From contig JAEYRN010000062.1 of the NCBI GenBank assembly GCA_023435565.1, forward strand, positions 1 to 64,000: 64,000 nt of DNA, in the 5' to 3' direction. Of this stretch, positions 18,289 to 26,004 are shown one piece after another. Position 1 is the first letter of the stretch. Each line of letters starts with the position of its first letter. This stretch comes from Bacillota bacterium (GTDB lineage Bacteria; Bacillota; UBA4882; UBA8346). The notes beneath the pieces are model-generated. The model ran no database searches. It had not been told where the DNA came from and was given only the letters and a program-made list of their open reading frames with translations. A program made the translations under genes and the position numbers.

Positions 18289-18390
18289 ACCCTATCCCTA
18301 AAAGGGAATTCGTTAAGCCTTTGGTAAATTTTTAGGGATTTTTTTGGCCTTACTTGCAACGCTCAGCCGGTTCCCTTACAGGGATAGGGT
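18289..18390. repeat. 102-base structured element in the glmS leader
   Basis: Two 20-base arms (18289-18308 and 18371-18390) pair as ACCCTATCCCT/AGGGATAGGGT, a 2x2 internal loop, then AAGGGAA/TTCCCTT. Inside, TAAGCC (starting at 18313) and GGCCTTA near 18347 can form a further stem with one bulged base. It lies between the ribozyme and the glmS start. It resembles an intergenic mobile hairpin repeat or a structured leader; function unknown. Confidence 0.7.
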
Positions 18391-18543
18391 TATTCTTTAA
18401 AACATGACTACACTCCGGCTTTTTAAGGGCAAGAGACCAAAATCAAATTTATACAACACAACAAACCAATCAGCAGCCGTTCAAATTTAAAACGGTGCAA
18501 TTAGAAAATCACCGACTCCGATAAATACCTATTCAATTCACCC

Positions 18544-18673
18544 GGCCTTATTGTCCCAATCATCACTGATGGTTTTGTCAGGCTTCTAACGGTGGTGGTT
18601 CACCGGGGGTCACCCGCCGATTATCCGAGATCCCCCTCCTCGTCAACTCCTAAAAAACAGGAGTCCTGGCGCT
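18544..18673 (-). ncRNA. glmS ribozyme (GlcN6P-activated self-cleaving riboswitch)
   Basis: The minus strand reads A-GCGCCAGGACTCC around the cleavage site (between the A at 18673 and the G at 18672), then the highly conserved GTTGACGAGGAGGGGG core, a variable stem, and CGGCGGGTGACCCCCGG. These match the catalytic core and pseudoknot strands of the glmS ribozyme. Further pairing (GGTGAACCACC, GCCTGAC...) forms the 3' supporting stems down to about 18544. The RNA folds, binds glucosamine-6-phosphate as cofactor and cleaves its own 5' end, lowering glmS expression. The gap to the glmS start is about 500 bases, longer than usual. Confidence 0.95.
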
Positions 18674-18777
18674 AAGGTTTGAATAAATTTTTACTTATCT
18701 TTTAATAACTCACCTCCCCTAATAGGATATTATAAAACGGATATTTTAAATCACCTCCTTATCAATCGCTATCAGTC

Positions 18778-18839
18778 GCTCTCGCAGAGAGCGATCTGAA
18801 GGGACCCCGTGGGTATTCACGTAGTGAATGCCAGGGGAC
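18778..18839. repeat. Pair of hairpins between glmM and the glmS ribozyme
   Basis: GCTCTC-GCA-GAGAGC (18778-18792) is followed by a larger hairpin (about 18802-18839) with ATTCAC-GTA-GTGAAT at the tip, GG/CC next, and CCCC/GGGG at the base. The sequence AGAGCGATCTG here recurs at about 18231. Possibly a REP-like intergenic repeat; it could also end the glmM transcript, but no T tract follows. Confidence 0.6.
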
Positions 18840-18923
18840 AATTCAAACTTCTCAATGATACGCCTATTTTACCATAAAACAATTTAAAATGGTATCACCC
18901 AATATTTCCACTATTTATCTATA

Positions 18924-20270
18924 TTATGATCCCAATTCTTTTTTGATTACATTGGCCACTTCATGAACAATCCGATTTAATTCATCTTCATTAGGTCCTT
19001 CCGCCATTACCCTGATTAAAGGTTCGGTCCCTGAGGCCCGTACAAAGATTCTCCCTTCACCGCGCAAATGCTCTTCGGCGGTTTTAACCGCTTCTTTGAT
19101 AGCGGTATTATGGTCCCAGCCTTCTTTATTTTTTACCCGTACGTTTTCCAATACCTGCGGAGAGCGTTGCATTTGGGCCGCTAACTTGGAGAGCGGTTCT
19201 CCCGATTTAGCCATTGCTGCTATTAGCTGAAGGGCTGTCAAAATCCCGTCGCCGGTGCTGTTTTTCTCCAGAAAAATGATATGGCCGGATTGTTCCCCGC
19301 CTAAGGCTAAATCTTGATTTTGCATGGCCTCAAGTACATACCGATCTCCATTGGCAGTAATGACTACTTCAACACCATTTCTTTTAAAAGCCTGGACCAG
19401 ACCTAAGTTGGAGTAAACCGTAACCGCCACTTTGTTATTTTTAAGTTTTCCTTCTTGTTTCAAGTTTAGTCCGCAAATAGTAATAATTTGGTCCCCATCA
19501 ACCGTATGGCCGGTCTCATCAACCGCAATCAAACGGTCGGCGTCGCCGTCATGGGCGATTCCCAAATCAGCGCCGCTTGCAACCACTTCTTTTTGTAGGA
19601 TGCCAGTATGGGTTGAACCGCATTTAACGTTAATTCTGGAACCATCATTGATATCGTGAAGCGCTACCACTTCCGCTCCTAACCTTCTTAAAACTTGGGG
19701 CGCCAAATAATAGGCCGCGCCAAAACCGCAATCAACTACAATTCTTAGTCCGTCAAAACGGCAGTTAACATTATCAGCCAAAAAATCTTCATAGAGTTGA
19801 ATAGCTTCCAGATCATCATAAATCCGCCCCACTTCCGTTCCAACCGGGCGTTCAATCTTATCAAGCTTGTTTCGGTAAAGGGCCTCGATTTCGTCTTCCA
19901 CTGCATCAGTCAACTTAAAGCCTTTTTTATCAAAAAATTTAATCCCGTTGTCCTCAACCGGATTATGGGATGCCGAAATCATTACACCGGCAGCCACATC
20001 CATTTGACGGCAGAGGAATGCCACCCCCGGTGTTGGAATAATTCCAAGCCGCACCACATCTACCCCAACCGAAGTTATCCCCGCAGCTAAAGCCGATTCC
20101 AACATTTCCCCCGAAAGCCGGGTGTCCCTACCAATGATAATTCGCGGACGAGCGCTTTGTTCTCCTTTAAAGTAAGCCCCGGCAGCCCTGCCAAGCCCAA
20201 AAGCGACTTCCGGTGTTAAACTCTGATTAGCGACCCCCCGAACACCATCTGTTCCAAATAAACGCCCCAA
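18924..20270 (-). CDS. glmM: Phosphoglucosamine mutase (GlmM)
   Basis: GlmM converts glucosamine-6-phosphate to glucosamine-1-phosphate, the step after GlmS. The protein starts R-L-F-G-T-D-G-V-R-G, holds the phosphoserine loop S-A-S-H-N-P-V-E-D-N-G near residue 100, the metal-binding D-G-D-A-D-R near residue 240, and the phosphate-binding R-A-S-G-T-E-P-L-I-R near the C-terminus. I place the start at TTG 20270, 6 bases after GGAGGGA, giving the family-like M-G-R-L-F-G; a GTG at 20285 would overlap that site. In Bacillus GlmM is encoded with CdaA and inhibits it; here cdaA is upstream on the same strand, separated by an oxidoreductase gene and a repeat. Confidence 0.96.
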   Translation of the reverse strand: MGRLFGTDGVRGVANQSLTPEVAFGLGRAAGAYFKGEQSARPRIIIGRDTRLSGEMLESALAAGITSVGVDVVRLGIIPTPGVAFLCRQMDVAAGVMISASHNPVEDNGIKFFDKKGFKLTDAVEDEIEALYRNKLDKIERPVGTEVGRIYDDLEAIQLYEDFLADNVNCRFDGLRIVVDCGFGAAYYLAPQVLRRLGAEVVALHDINDGSRINVKCGSTHTGILQKEVVASGADLGIAHDGDADRLIAVDETGHTVDGDQIITICGLNLKQEGKLKNNKVAVTVYSNLGLVQAFKRNGVEVVITANGDRYVLEAMQNQDLALGGEQSGHIIFLEKNSTGDGILTALQLIAAMAKSGEPLSKLAAQMQRSPQVLENVRVKNKEGWDHNTAIKEAVKTAEEHLRGEGRIFVRASGTEPLIRVMAEGPNEDELNRIVHEVANVIKKELGS

Positions 20271-20453
20271 ACCCGATCCCTCCACGGTTTTAATTTATTA
20301 TATACCTAGATAGCTTTTAATGGCCTTTTGATTACTACATCAAATATGTTGCAATTCATTTATATAAATTGTATATGTACAATTTATCATTCTAGCCACT
20401 TAGTCGGTACCCAAGAATCAGCGCTACTACCCTAACGCGCTGAGGTGATACCC

Positions 20454-20623
20454 TTGCCGAATTGGCTGAACTATCCGTTACTCATTCGCTTCGTCAAAAG
20501 TGGTATAGTGCAAGGCGCGCCGGGAGCAAGGAACGGAGACGTACTTGATGTACGTTGAGTACCGCAGCGACCAAGTAACGCAGCAATGTACCACTTTTCA
20601 CGGAGCATCAGCCAATTCGGCAA
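20454..20623. repeat. 170-base multi-stem intergenic repeat (MITE-like)
   Basis: The gap 20271-20663 has no gene. It holds a 16-bp perfect terminal inverted repeat, TTGCCGAATTGGCTGA (20454-20469) with TCAGCCAATTCGGCAA (20608-20623). Nested inside are AAAAGTGGTA/TACCACTTTT (20496-20505 and 20589-20598) and ACGTAC-TTGAT-GTACGT (20539-20555). The inner GGAGACGTACTTGATGTACG core resembles structured repeats I recall in many clostridial and deltaproteobacterial genomes. Base composition is richer in GC than the surroundings. Likely a non-autonomous mobile repeat. Confidence 0.8.
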
Positions 20624-20663
20624 AACCCACTTAACCACCCCACTCTTTAACCACAAACACTAC

Positions 20664-22280
20664 TCACAACTCTAACTTTTGATTTTTTATAATCATTTCT
20701 GCCGTCTTCCAGCCATCCAACGCTGAACTGATTATTCCACCGGCATAACCGGCGCCTTCTCCAACCGGGTATACTCCCTCAAAACCGGCAGCCTGACGTC
20801 TTTCATCCCTGATAATTCTAACCGGAGCCGATGTTCTGGTCTCCACCCCGGTCAGTACCGCTTCCGGCCAGTTAAACTCCTTAATCTTGCTATTAAAATA
20901 ATTGAGCGCATCCCTAATCGCTGTCCCAATCTCTACCGGAAAAAGTTGATTCAAATCGGCGCCGGTTATCCCGGGTCGATAAGAAGGCCGTAAAGAATTA
21001 AACACCGAGGTCGGTTCTTGTTTTAAAAAGTCCCCCACCCTTTGGGCCGGCGCAGCAAAACGCCCCCCTCCGAGTTTAAAGGCTGCTTCTTCCAATCTCT
21101 CTTGATATTCTACCCCGGCCAACGGTGAATCGTTACCATAATCCCGTTCATTTACAGTAACGATAATCGCTGAATTGGCTACACCCGAATCCCGCCGGTG
21201 ATAACTCATCCCGTTTGTCACCACTCGCCCCGCTTCGGAAGCCGCTCCAATTACAAATCCTCCCGGACACATACAAAAACTATAAACCCCGCGCCCGGTT
21301 TTCTGGTGTTTGAAGGTAAGGTGGTATTCCGCCGGGCCAAGGCGGGCATGTCCGGCCCACTTTCCGTACTGGGCCTTATTGATTATCTCTTGCGGATGTT
21401 CAATCCTTAATCCAACCGCGAAAGGTTTTGCGGAAAGTTGCATCTTTTTCTCGGCCAACATCCGGTATAAGTCACGGGCGCTATTACCGGTAGCCAACAA
21501 CAACATTTCTGTTTCCACTTGCTCCCGGTGATTTACCTCAATCCCTTGAACTTTCCCATTAATAAAAGTGATATCAGTTAATCGTTTTCGAAATTGAAAC
21601 TCTCCGCCATAATCGATGATTAACTTTTGCAGTCCTCGGATTACTTCCCTTAGCAGGTCGGTCCCGATATGCGGGTACTGCCAGTACATTATATCAGACG
21701 GCGCCCCCAAATTCACCATTACTTTTAAAATTTCTCCAATAGCTAGATCTTTAATTCTAGTCGTCAACTTACCATCCGAAAAGGTCCCCGCGCCTCCAAT
21801 ACCATACTGAATATTCGATTCGGGATCAAGTTCCCCCTCATTCCAAAACTTGGTTATACTGTCGATTCTCTCTTCGAGTCCGGCCCCTCTTTCGATAATC
21901 AAAGGTTTTAACCCGGCCGCGGCCAACCTCAACCCAGCAAAAAGACCGGCTGGACCCGCTCCCGCGATCACCGGTCTCCTATTATATGATGGATAAGCTT
22001 GCTGGTCCTTGTGCCAACTTGTAACCGTTTTTTCCTGGTATATCTGTAAATTAGGATTATTCTTTAGTAATGATTCAGCTTCATATTCCGTCAATTCAAC
22101 GTCGAAAATTAAGGTATAAATGAAAAAAAGTTCTCTTTGTCTGGCATCCAATGATTTTTTATTATTTTTCAAAGATTTTATTCTATTAAAAGGCACTTTA
22201 ATATAATCTGCCAATAATTTATTAATATCGGTTTCATCCGCTTCAATCGAAACCCGAAATTGGCTAATTTTCATCAACAT
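20664..22280 (-). CDS. FAD-dependent oxidoreductase (COG2509-type dehydrogenase)
   Basis: A 538-residue flavoprotein. Residues 1-95 form a small N-terminal domain found in this family. The dinucleotide-binding G-A-G-P-A-G-L-F-A-G-L is near residue 107 and is followed by I-I-E-R-G. A second flavin motif, V-Y-P-V-G-E-G-A-G-Y-A-G-G-I-I-S-S-A, lies near residue 510. Conserved glycines I-G-G-A-G-T-F-S-D-G-K-L-T-T occur near 165. The reaction of this family is not established. It overlaps the cdaA stop codon by one base (TAATG), so it is translationally coupled to cdaA. An ATG at 22274 is an alternative start. Confidence 0.88.
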   Translation of the reverse strand: MLMKISQFRVSIEADETDINKLLADYIKVPFNRIKSLKNNKKSLDARQRELFFIYTLIFDVELTEYEAESLLKNNPNLQIYQEKTVTSWHKDQQAYPSYNRRPVIAGAGPAGLFAGLRLAAAGLKPLIIERGAGLEERIDSITKFWNEGELDPESNIQYGIGGAGTFSDGKLTTRIKDLAIGEILKVMVNLGAPSDIMYWQYPHIGTDLLREVIRGLQKLIIDYGGEFQFRKRLTDITFINGKVQGIEVNHREQVETEMLLLATGNSARDLYRMLAEKKMQLSAKPFAVGLRIEHPQEIINKAQYGKWAGHARLGPAEYHLTFKHQKTGRGVYSFCMCPGGFVIGAASEAGRVVTNGMSYHRRDSGVANSAIIVTVNERDYGNDSPLAGVEYQERLEEAAFKLGGGRFAAPAQRVGDFLKQEPTSVFNSLRPSYRPGITGADLNQLFPVEIGTAIRDALNYFNSKIKEFNWPEAVLTGVETRTSAPVRIIRDERRQAAGFEGVYPVGEGAGYAGGIISSALDGWKTAEMIIKNQKLEL

Positions 22281-23110
22281 TATTTGGCCTCATTTTTAGC
22301 CTGATTGTATTCCACATTTGCAGTATTGGCCGGTTGCTCCGGTCTAACCAATTCAATTAAACGATATTTTATCCTGTCACTATTATATCCTGTCTCCAAC
22401 TGCCCGTTAAAAGCCAACGAAATACTACCGGTCTCTTCGGAAACTACAATTATTAAGGCGTCACTTTGGTTGGACAGACTTAATCCCGCTCGATGCCGAC
22501 TCCCTAATTCCTGCGGTAAGATTAATTGATTATCTAGCGGGAGAAAACATCCGGCTGCCTGAATTCTGTTTCCTTTAATTACCATAGCTCCATCATGTAA
22601 AGGCGAGTTCGGGTAAAAAATTTGCTCCACTAAAATTTGGGATAATTTGCTGTCAAGGAAAGACCCGGATTGTTTGACCATAGGAAGGGGATCGTTACGC
22701 TCAAAAACAATTAGAGCTCCATGTTTGTGCTTGGAGAGGCTTGATACTGCTTCGGCAACAATCTCAATACTTTCCGTCGGAATTTCAGGGGGTTTAATTA
22801 ACCACTGTAAAATCGGATTCTTTTGCCCTAAAATCTCCAATGCTCTTTTAAGTTCATTTTGAAATATGATCGGTAATGCCACAAAGAGCATTAGCATTAT
22901 TTGCTCCAGTAAAGCATTAAAATATTCCAAACCTAAAAATCTACTTGATACATTAATTAGAAATAAAATCAAAATTGCATTTAAAAAAAAGATTCCTTTA
23001 GCGCCTTTTAGAATCCTAAAAAGGTAGTACAAGATAAAAAAGACTAGGATTACATCAATAACTCTTAAAAAAATTGGCTGATTTCCTAAAAAATTCACTG
23101 CTTGCACCAC
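22280..23110 (-). CDS. cdaA: Membrane-bound diadenylate cyclase CdaA
   Basis: CdaA condenses two ATP into c-di-AMP, which controls potassium and osmolyte transport and wall homeostasis. Three transmembrane helices occupy residues 11-85, followed by the DAC domain with the catalytic D-G-A at 173-175 (L-H-D-G-A-M-V-I) and R-H-R at 205-207. The length, about 273-276, is normal. Start choice is uncertain: GTG codons at 23110, 23107 and 23098 are in frame, and AAGGTGG fits the last best. The usual partner cdaR (YbbR domains) is not encoded next to it; a flavoprotein gene follows instead, then glmM. Confidence 0.95.
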   Translation of the reverse strand: MVQAVNFLGNQPIFLRVIDVILVFFILYYLFRILKGAKGIFFLNAILILFLINVSSRFLGLEYFNALLEQIMLMLFVALPIIFQNELKRALEILGQKNPILQWLIKPPEIPTESIEIVAEAVSSLSKHKHGALIVFERNDPLPMVKQSGSFLDSKLSQILVEQIFYPNSPLHDGAMVIKGNRIQAAGCFLPLDNQLILPQELGSRHRAGLSLSNQSDALIIVVSEETGSISLAFNGQLETGYNSDRIKYRLIELVRPEQPANTANVEYNQAKNEAK

Positions 23111-23258
23111 CTTCGGAATTAATTTATTTCTTTGTTATCAATGTTATCCCATTGTCTCCCTATTACAAATACAGGATTTGTAGTAGGTTTGCACCATTTA
23201 TGTTTTCTATTTGACATTTATTAAAAAATTCCTTTGCTTAAATTATAGTTTCCCAATG

Positions 23259-23291
23259 AAAAATCCCCCCCGAATGATGGGAGGGATTTTT
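23259..23291 (-). terminator. Bidirectional-looking terminator hairpin
   Basis: AAAAATCCC (23259-23267) pairs with GGGATTTTT (23283-23291), giving an A-rich/T-rich stem on both strands. On the minus strand it lies just past the permease remnant, which suggests that it was that gene's terminator. Confidence 0.75.
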
Positions 23292-23319
23292 AAAAAAGTT
23301 AATCAATACTGTACAAAAG

Positions 23320-23442
23320 CTATTTTGTTAAAACAAAATCAACGACAAAAGCAATTACAGCAAAGTACATTAATGGATGAACTTCTTTATACTTACCGCT
23401 AAATACCTTTAAAAGTACATAAGAGATTAAAACATAATCGAT
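23320..23442 (-). pseudogene. C-terminal remnant of a second NCS2 purine permease
   Basis: On the minus strand a 40-codon frame, bounded upstream by an in-frame TGA at 23443-23445, reads Y-V-L-L-K-V-F-S-G-K-Y-K-E-V-H-P-L-M-Y and ends with a lysine and a TAG at 23320. It is clearly similar to the C-terminus of the intact permease encoded just upstream (G-Q-F-K-E-V-H-P). No start codon or binding site exists and nothing else of the gene remains. I infer that a tandem permease gene was deleted except for its last 40 codons and terminator. Confidence 0.75.
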
Positions 23443-23523
23443 TCATTTGATAGAGATAGCGCTAATCTGATCACAAACGATTCATGTTTATTTATTAAGG
23501 CACAAGCTAGCATCCAAAAATAC

Positions 23524-23555
23524 GAACCCCTGAAACTTAAAAATTTCAGGGGTTC
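23524..23555 (-). terminator. Terminator of the NCS2 permease gene
   Basis: GAACCCCTGAAA (23524-23535) pairs perfectly with TTTCAGGGGTTC (23544-23555). On the minus strand GTATTTTTGG follows. It lies 17 bases past the permease stop. Confidence 0.8.
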
Positions 23556-23571
23556 AACAATATCGCTTAAA

Positions 23572-24993
23572 TTAAATAAAGGCCAAAATAATGAAGTTCA
23601 AGATAAATAATACCGTAGAAACGACTAAAATTGGATGAACCTCTTTGAATTGCCCCTTACAAAGCTTGACAATACAATAGAAAATAAAACCAGTAGCAAT
23701 TCCATAAGAAATACTATAGCAGAAAGCCATAAATACTCCCGCAAAGAAAGCGGGGATTGCTTCATTTATATCGTCCCATTTAATTTCTTTGAAAGCAGAC
23801 ATCATCATAATACCAACCACAATCAAAGCTGGCGCAGTCGCCGCAGCAGGAACTATACCAACGATAGGAGCCAGAAAAATGCAAGCAATAAAGAGTAGGG
23901 CTGTGGTAAGGCTGGTCAAACCTGTACGACCGCCGGCACCGATCCCTGCTGCGCTCTCAACGTAAGTAGTGGTATTAGAAGTACCAAATAAGGCTCCGAC
24001 AGAGGTAGCGATAGCGTCTGCAAACAAAGCCCGATCCATCTTAGATTTAAAACCTGCGCTAGAATGCATTGCTTTCTCATCTTCCGCGCTAAAAATACCG
24101 CTTTTGCGTCCGGTACCGATAAAAGTACCGATTGTATCAAAGGTATCCGATAAACTGAAAGCAAAAATCGTCATCAATACCAAAGGAATTTTCGCGGCAT
24201 CGGTAAATAAGGAAAGCATCCCTTGGCTACCCAAAGCCGCTCCAAAGGTAGTGCCAAGTTCCTTAAAGGCCGATAGGATTCCGGTTGTTGTCCCGATAGC
24301 GGAAAGATTAACAATACCCATTGGAATACCAATGATGGTAGTAGTGACAATACCGATTAAAATTGATCCCCTTACTTTAAACACCAACAAGGCAATAGTT
24401 AATACAAGGCCAATTAGTCCAAGAAGGACAACTGGGTTATTTAAAGTTACCAAAGCGGGAACAGCGCTAGCGTCAGCAATAACCGTACCGCCTTCTAATA
24501 CTATATTTTTACCAGGATCAGAGGTGAAATTCAGAAGACCTGCGCTTTTGATGCCAATATAAGCGATAAAAATCCCGATCCCTCCACCGATCGCATTTTG
24601 GAGACTGACCGGGATTGATTTAATAATGGACTTACGAATTTTAGTCACAGTAATGAGAATATTTACGAGACCGCAGATAAAAACCATTGCTAAAGCTTGT
24701 TGCCAGCTAAAGCCCAGTGCAAAACATACAGTATATGTAAAAAACGCATTTAATCCCATTCCTGGAGCTTGGGCATAAGGTACATTCGCAAAAAGGCCCA
24801 TTACTAAAGTACCAATTACAGACGCGATAATGGTAGCAAGAAACACGGCATTCTGAGGAATACCTGTCTGTGAAAGCATTGCAGGATTAACAAAGATAAT
24901 GTAAGACATAGCAAAAAAAGTTGTCAAACCAGCTAGAATTTCTGTCGAAGTCTTCGTACCGTTTTCTTTCAACTTAAAAAACTTTTCCAGCAT
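23572..24993 (-). CDS. NCS2-family purine permease (AzgA/PbuG type)
   Basis: A 473-residue transporter for hypoxanthine, guanine or adenine. The start M-L-E-K-F-F-K-L-K-E-N-G-T, the Q-A-P-G-M-G-L-N-A-F-F motif near residue 80, and the D-T-F-D-T-I-G-T segment near 285 are characteristic of the COG2252 branch of NCS2. About 12-13 membrane helices are visible. The ATG at 24993 is chosen because AGGGGGAG lies 5 bases upstream; an ATG at 25008 would contain that site. A structured leader with a terminator precedes it, and hpt for purine salvage is the next gene upstream on the same strand. Confidence 0.93.
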   Translation of the reverse strand: MLEKFFKLKENGTKTSTEILAGLTTFFAMSYIIFVNPAMLSQTGIPQNAVFLATIIASVIGTLVMGLFANVPYAQAPGMGLNAFFTYTVCFALGFSWQQALAMVFICGLVNILITVTKIRKSIIKSIPVSLQNAIGGGIGIFIAYIGIKSAGLLNFTSDPGKNIVLEGGTVIADASAVPALVTLNNPVVLLGLIGLVLTIALLVFKVRGSILIGIVTTTIIGIPMGIVNLSAIGTTTGILSAFKELGTTFGAALGSQGMLSLFTDAAKIPLVLMTIFAFSLSDTFDTIGTFIGTGRKSGIFSAEDEKAMHSSAGFKSKMDRALFADAIATSVGALFGTSNTTTYVESAAGIGAGGRTGLTSLTTALLFIACIFLAPIVGIVPAAATAPALIVVGIMMMSAFKEIKWDDINEAIPAFFAGVFMAFCYSISYGIATGFIFYCIVKLCKGQFKEVHPILVVSTVLFILNFIILAFI

Positions 24994-25030
24994 TTTTCTC
25001 CCCCTCATTTTAATTTGTAATTTATCGCCT

Positions 25031-25152
25031 AAAAAACACTAACCCGGAACGATAGGCCATGGGTATACTTCGCCTAACATTCCGGGCTGATTTAAACCGT
25101 ATTATTACATTAGGAATAAAAACCATTTTACTCCTCCGTCTGGATAATACGG
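25031..25152 (-). promoter_or_regulatory. Riboswitch-like structured leader with attenuator ahead of the purine permease
   Basis: In minus-strand order, a 9-bp stem CCGTATTAT/ATAATACGG (25144-25152 with 25097-25105) encloses an asymmetric internal loop and a second 9-bp stem GGAGTAAAA/TTTTATTCC (25126-25134 with 25113-25121). About 10 bases later a terminator-like hairpin CCCGGAA/TTCCGGG (25080-25086 with 25043-25049), containing TAGGC/GCCTA, is followed by TTAGTGTTTTTT. The permease start is 38 bases further on. The layout is that of an aptamer plus transcriptional attenuator. It lacks the conserved junction bases of the classical purine riboswitch, so its ligand class is unknown. Confidence 0.6.
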
Positions 25153-25281
25153 GAAAAGGCAACAAATTACGTTACAATCGTATCAAAAAAATATTAAGAA
25201 GTCAATAACTCAACTTTCACAATAATCAATCAGCTTAAAAGGCAAAAATTAAAATGCGAAAGCTATATAATAACTTATAAA

Positions 25282-25830
25282 TCATCTTTGTTCCTTTTGA
25301 TACACTTCTTCCTTAAGCACTCCGATGAAAGGCAAGTTACGGTATTTTTCTGCGTAATCCAACCCGAATCCAACCACAAAGACATCGGGAATTTCAAATC
25401 CGTTATAGTCCGGTTGGATTGAAGTTATTCTCCGGCTGGGCTTATCCAAAAGAGTACATACCTTTATTGACTTCGGTTGGCGGGAACGGAGATTCTCAAC
25501 CAAGTATTGCAAAGTTAATCCGGTATCGACGATATCTTCAATAATTATTACATTCCGATTTTCAATTTCAATATCCAAATCTTTAATAATTTTTACGGTA
25601 CCCGTAGATTTTGTAGATGCGCCATAACTCGAGACAGCCATCAAATCGTAAACCACTGGAATAGTAATGGCGCGCATTAAATCAGCCAAAAACGGAAGCG
25701 CTCCTTTTAGGATACCGACCAACACCGGGGGGTTAGACTGATAATCATTACTGATTTTTGTACCGAGTTCTTTGATACGTCCCGCAATTTGTTCAGTGGT
25801 AAGAATAATTTCTTTTAGATCGTTGGTCAT
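25282..25830 (-). CDS. hpt: Hypoxanthine phosphoribosyltransferase
   Basis: A 182-residue salvage enzyme that joins hypoxanthine or guanine to PRPP. The PRPP loop is V-I-I-I-E-D-I-V-D-T-G-L-T (residues 94-106), the flexible-loop start S-S-Y-G is at 67-70, and the C-terminal purine-binding G-F-G-L-D-Y-A-E-K-Y-R-N-L-P is canonical. TAGGAGGAAG precedes the ATG. The permease that may import its substrates is the next gene downstream, with a separate structured leader between them. Confidence 0.96.
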   Translation of the reverse strand: MTNDLKEIILTTEQIAGRIKELGTKISNDYQSNPPVLVGILKGALPFLADLMRAITIPVVYDLMAVSSYGASTKSTGTVKIIKDLDIEIENRNVIIIEDIVDTGLTLQYLVENLRSRQPKSIKVCTLLDKPSRRITSIQPDYNGFEIPDVFVVGFGLDYAEKYRNLPFIGVLKEEVYQKEQR

Positions 25831-25959
25831 GAACTTCCTCCTATGCCGCTAAGCTAATCTTAAATAGTATTATATCATGTCCAAAACATCTCTAACAAGC
25901 CTATACCACTGGTTGAACTGGTAATAGTCATTCTACTCTAGTTAACAACCATATAAAAT

Positions 25960-25985
25960 GAAAAAGCGAGGGCTTTCGCCCCCGC
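25960..25985 (-). terminator. Terminator of the porin-like gene
   Basis: On the minus strand GCGGGGGC-GAAA-GCCCTCGC forms a strong GNRA-capped stem followed by TTTTTCATTTT, 20 bases past the stop codon. Confidence 0.9.
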
Positions 25986-26004
25986 TTCCCCGAGAAAACC
26001 AAGT

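Noticed and set aside
23969..24562. 197-codon plus-strand frame opposite the permease
   Set aside because: Antisense shadow of a highly hydrophobic gene; composition and lack of a site indicate no coding.
25031..25152. Classical purine (guanine/adenine) riboswitch
   Set aside because: No three-way junction or conserved loop-loop bases; kept only as an unclassified structured leader.
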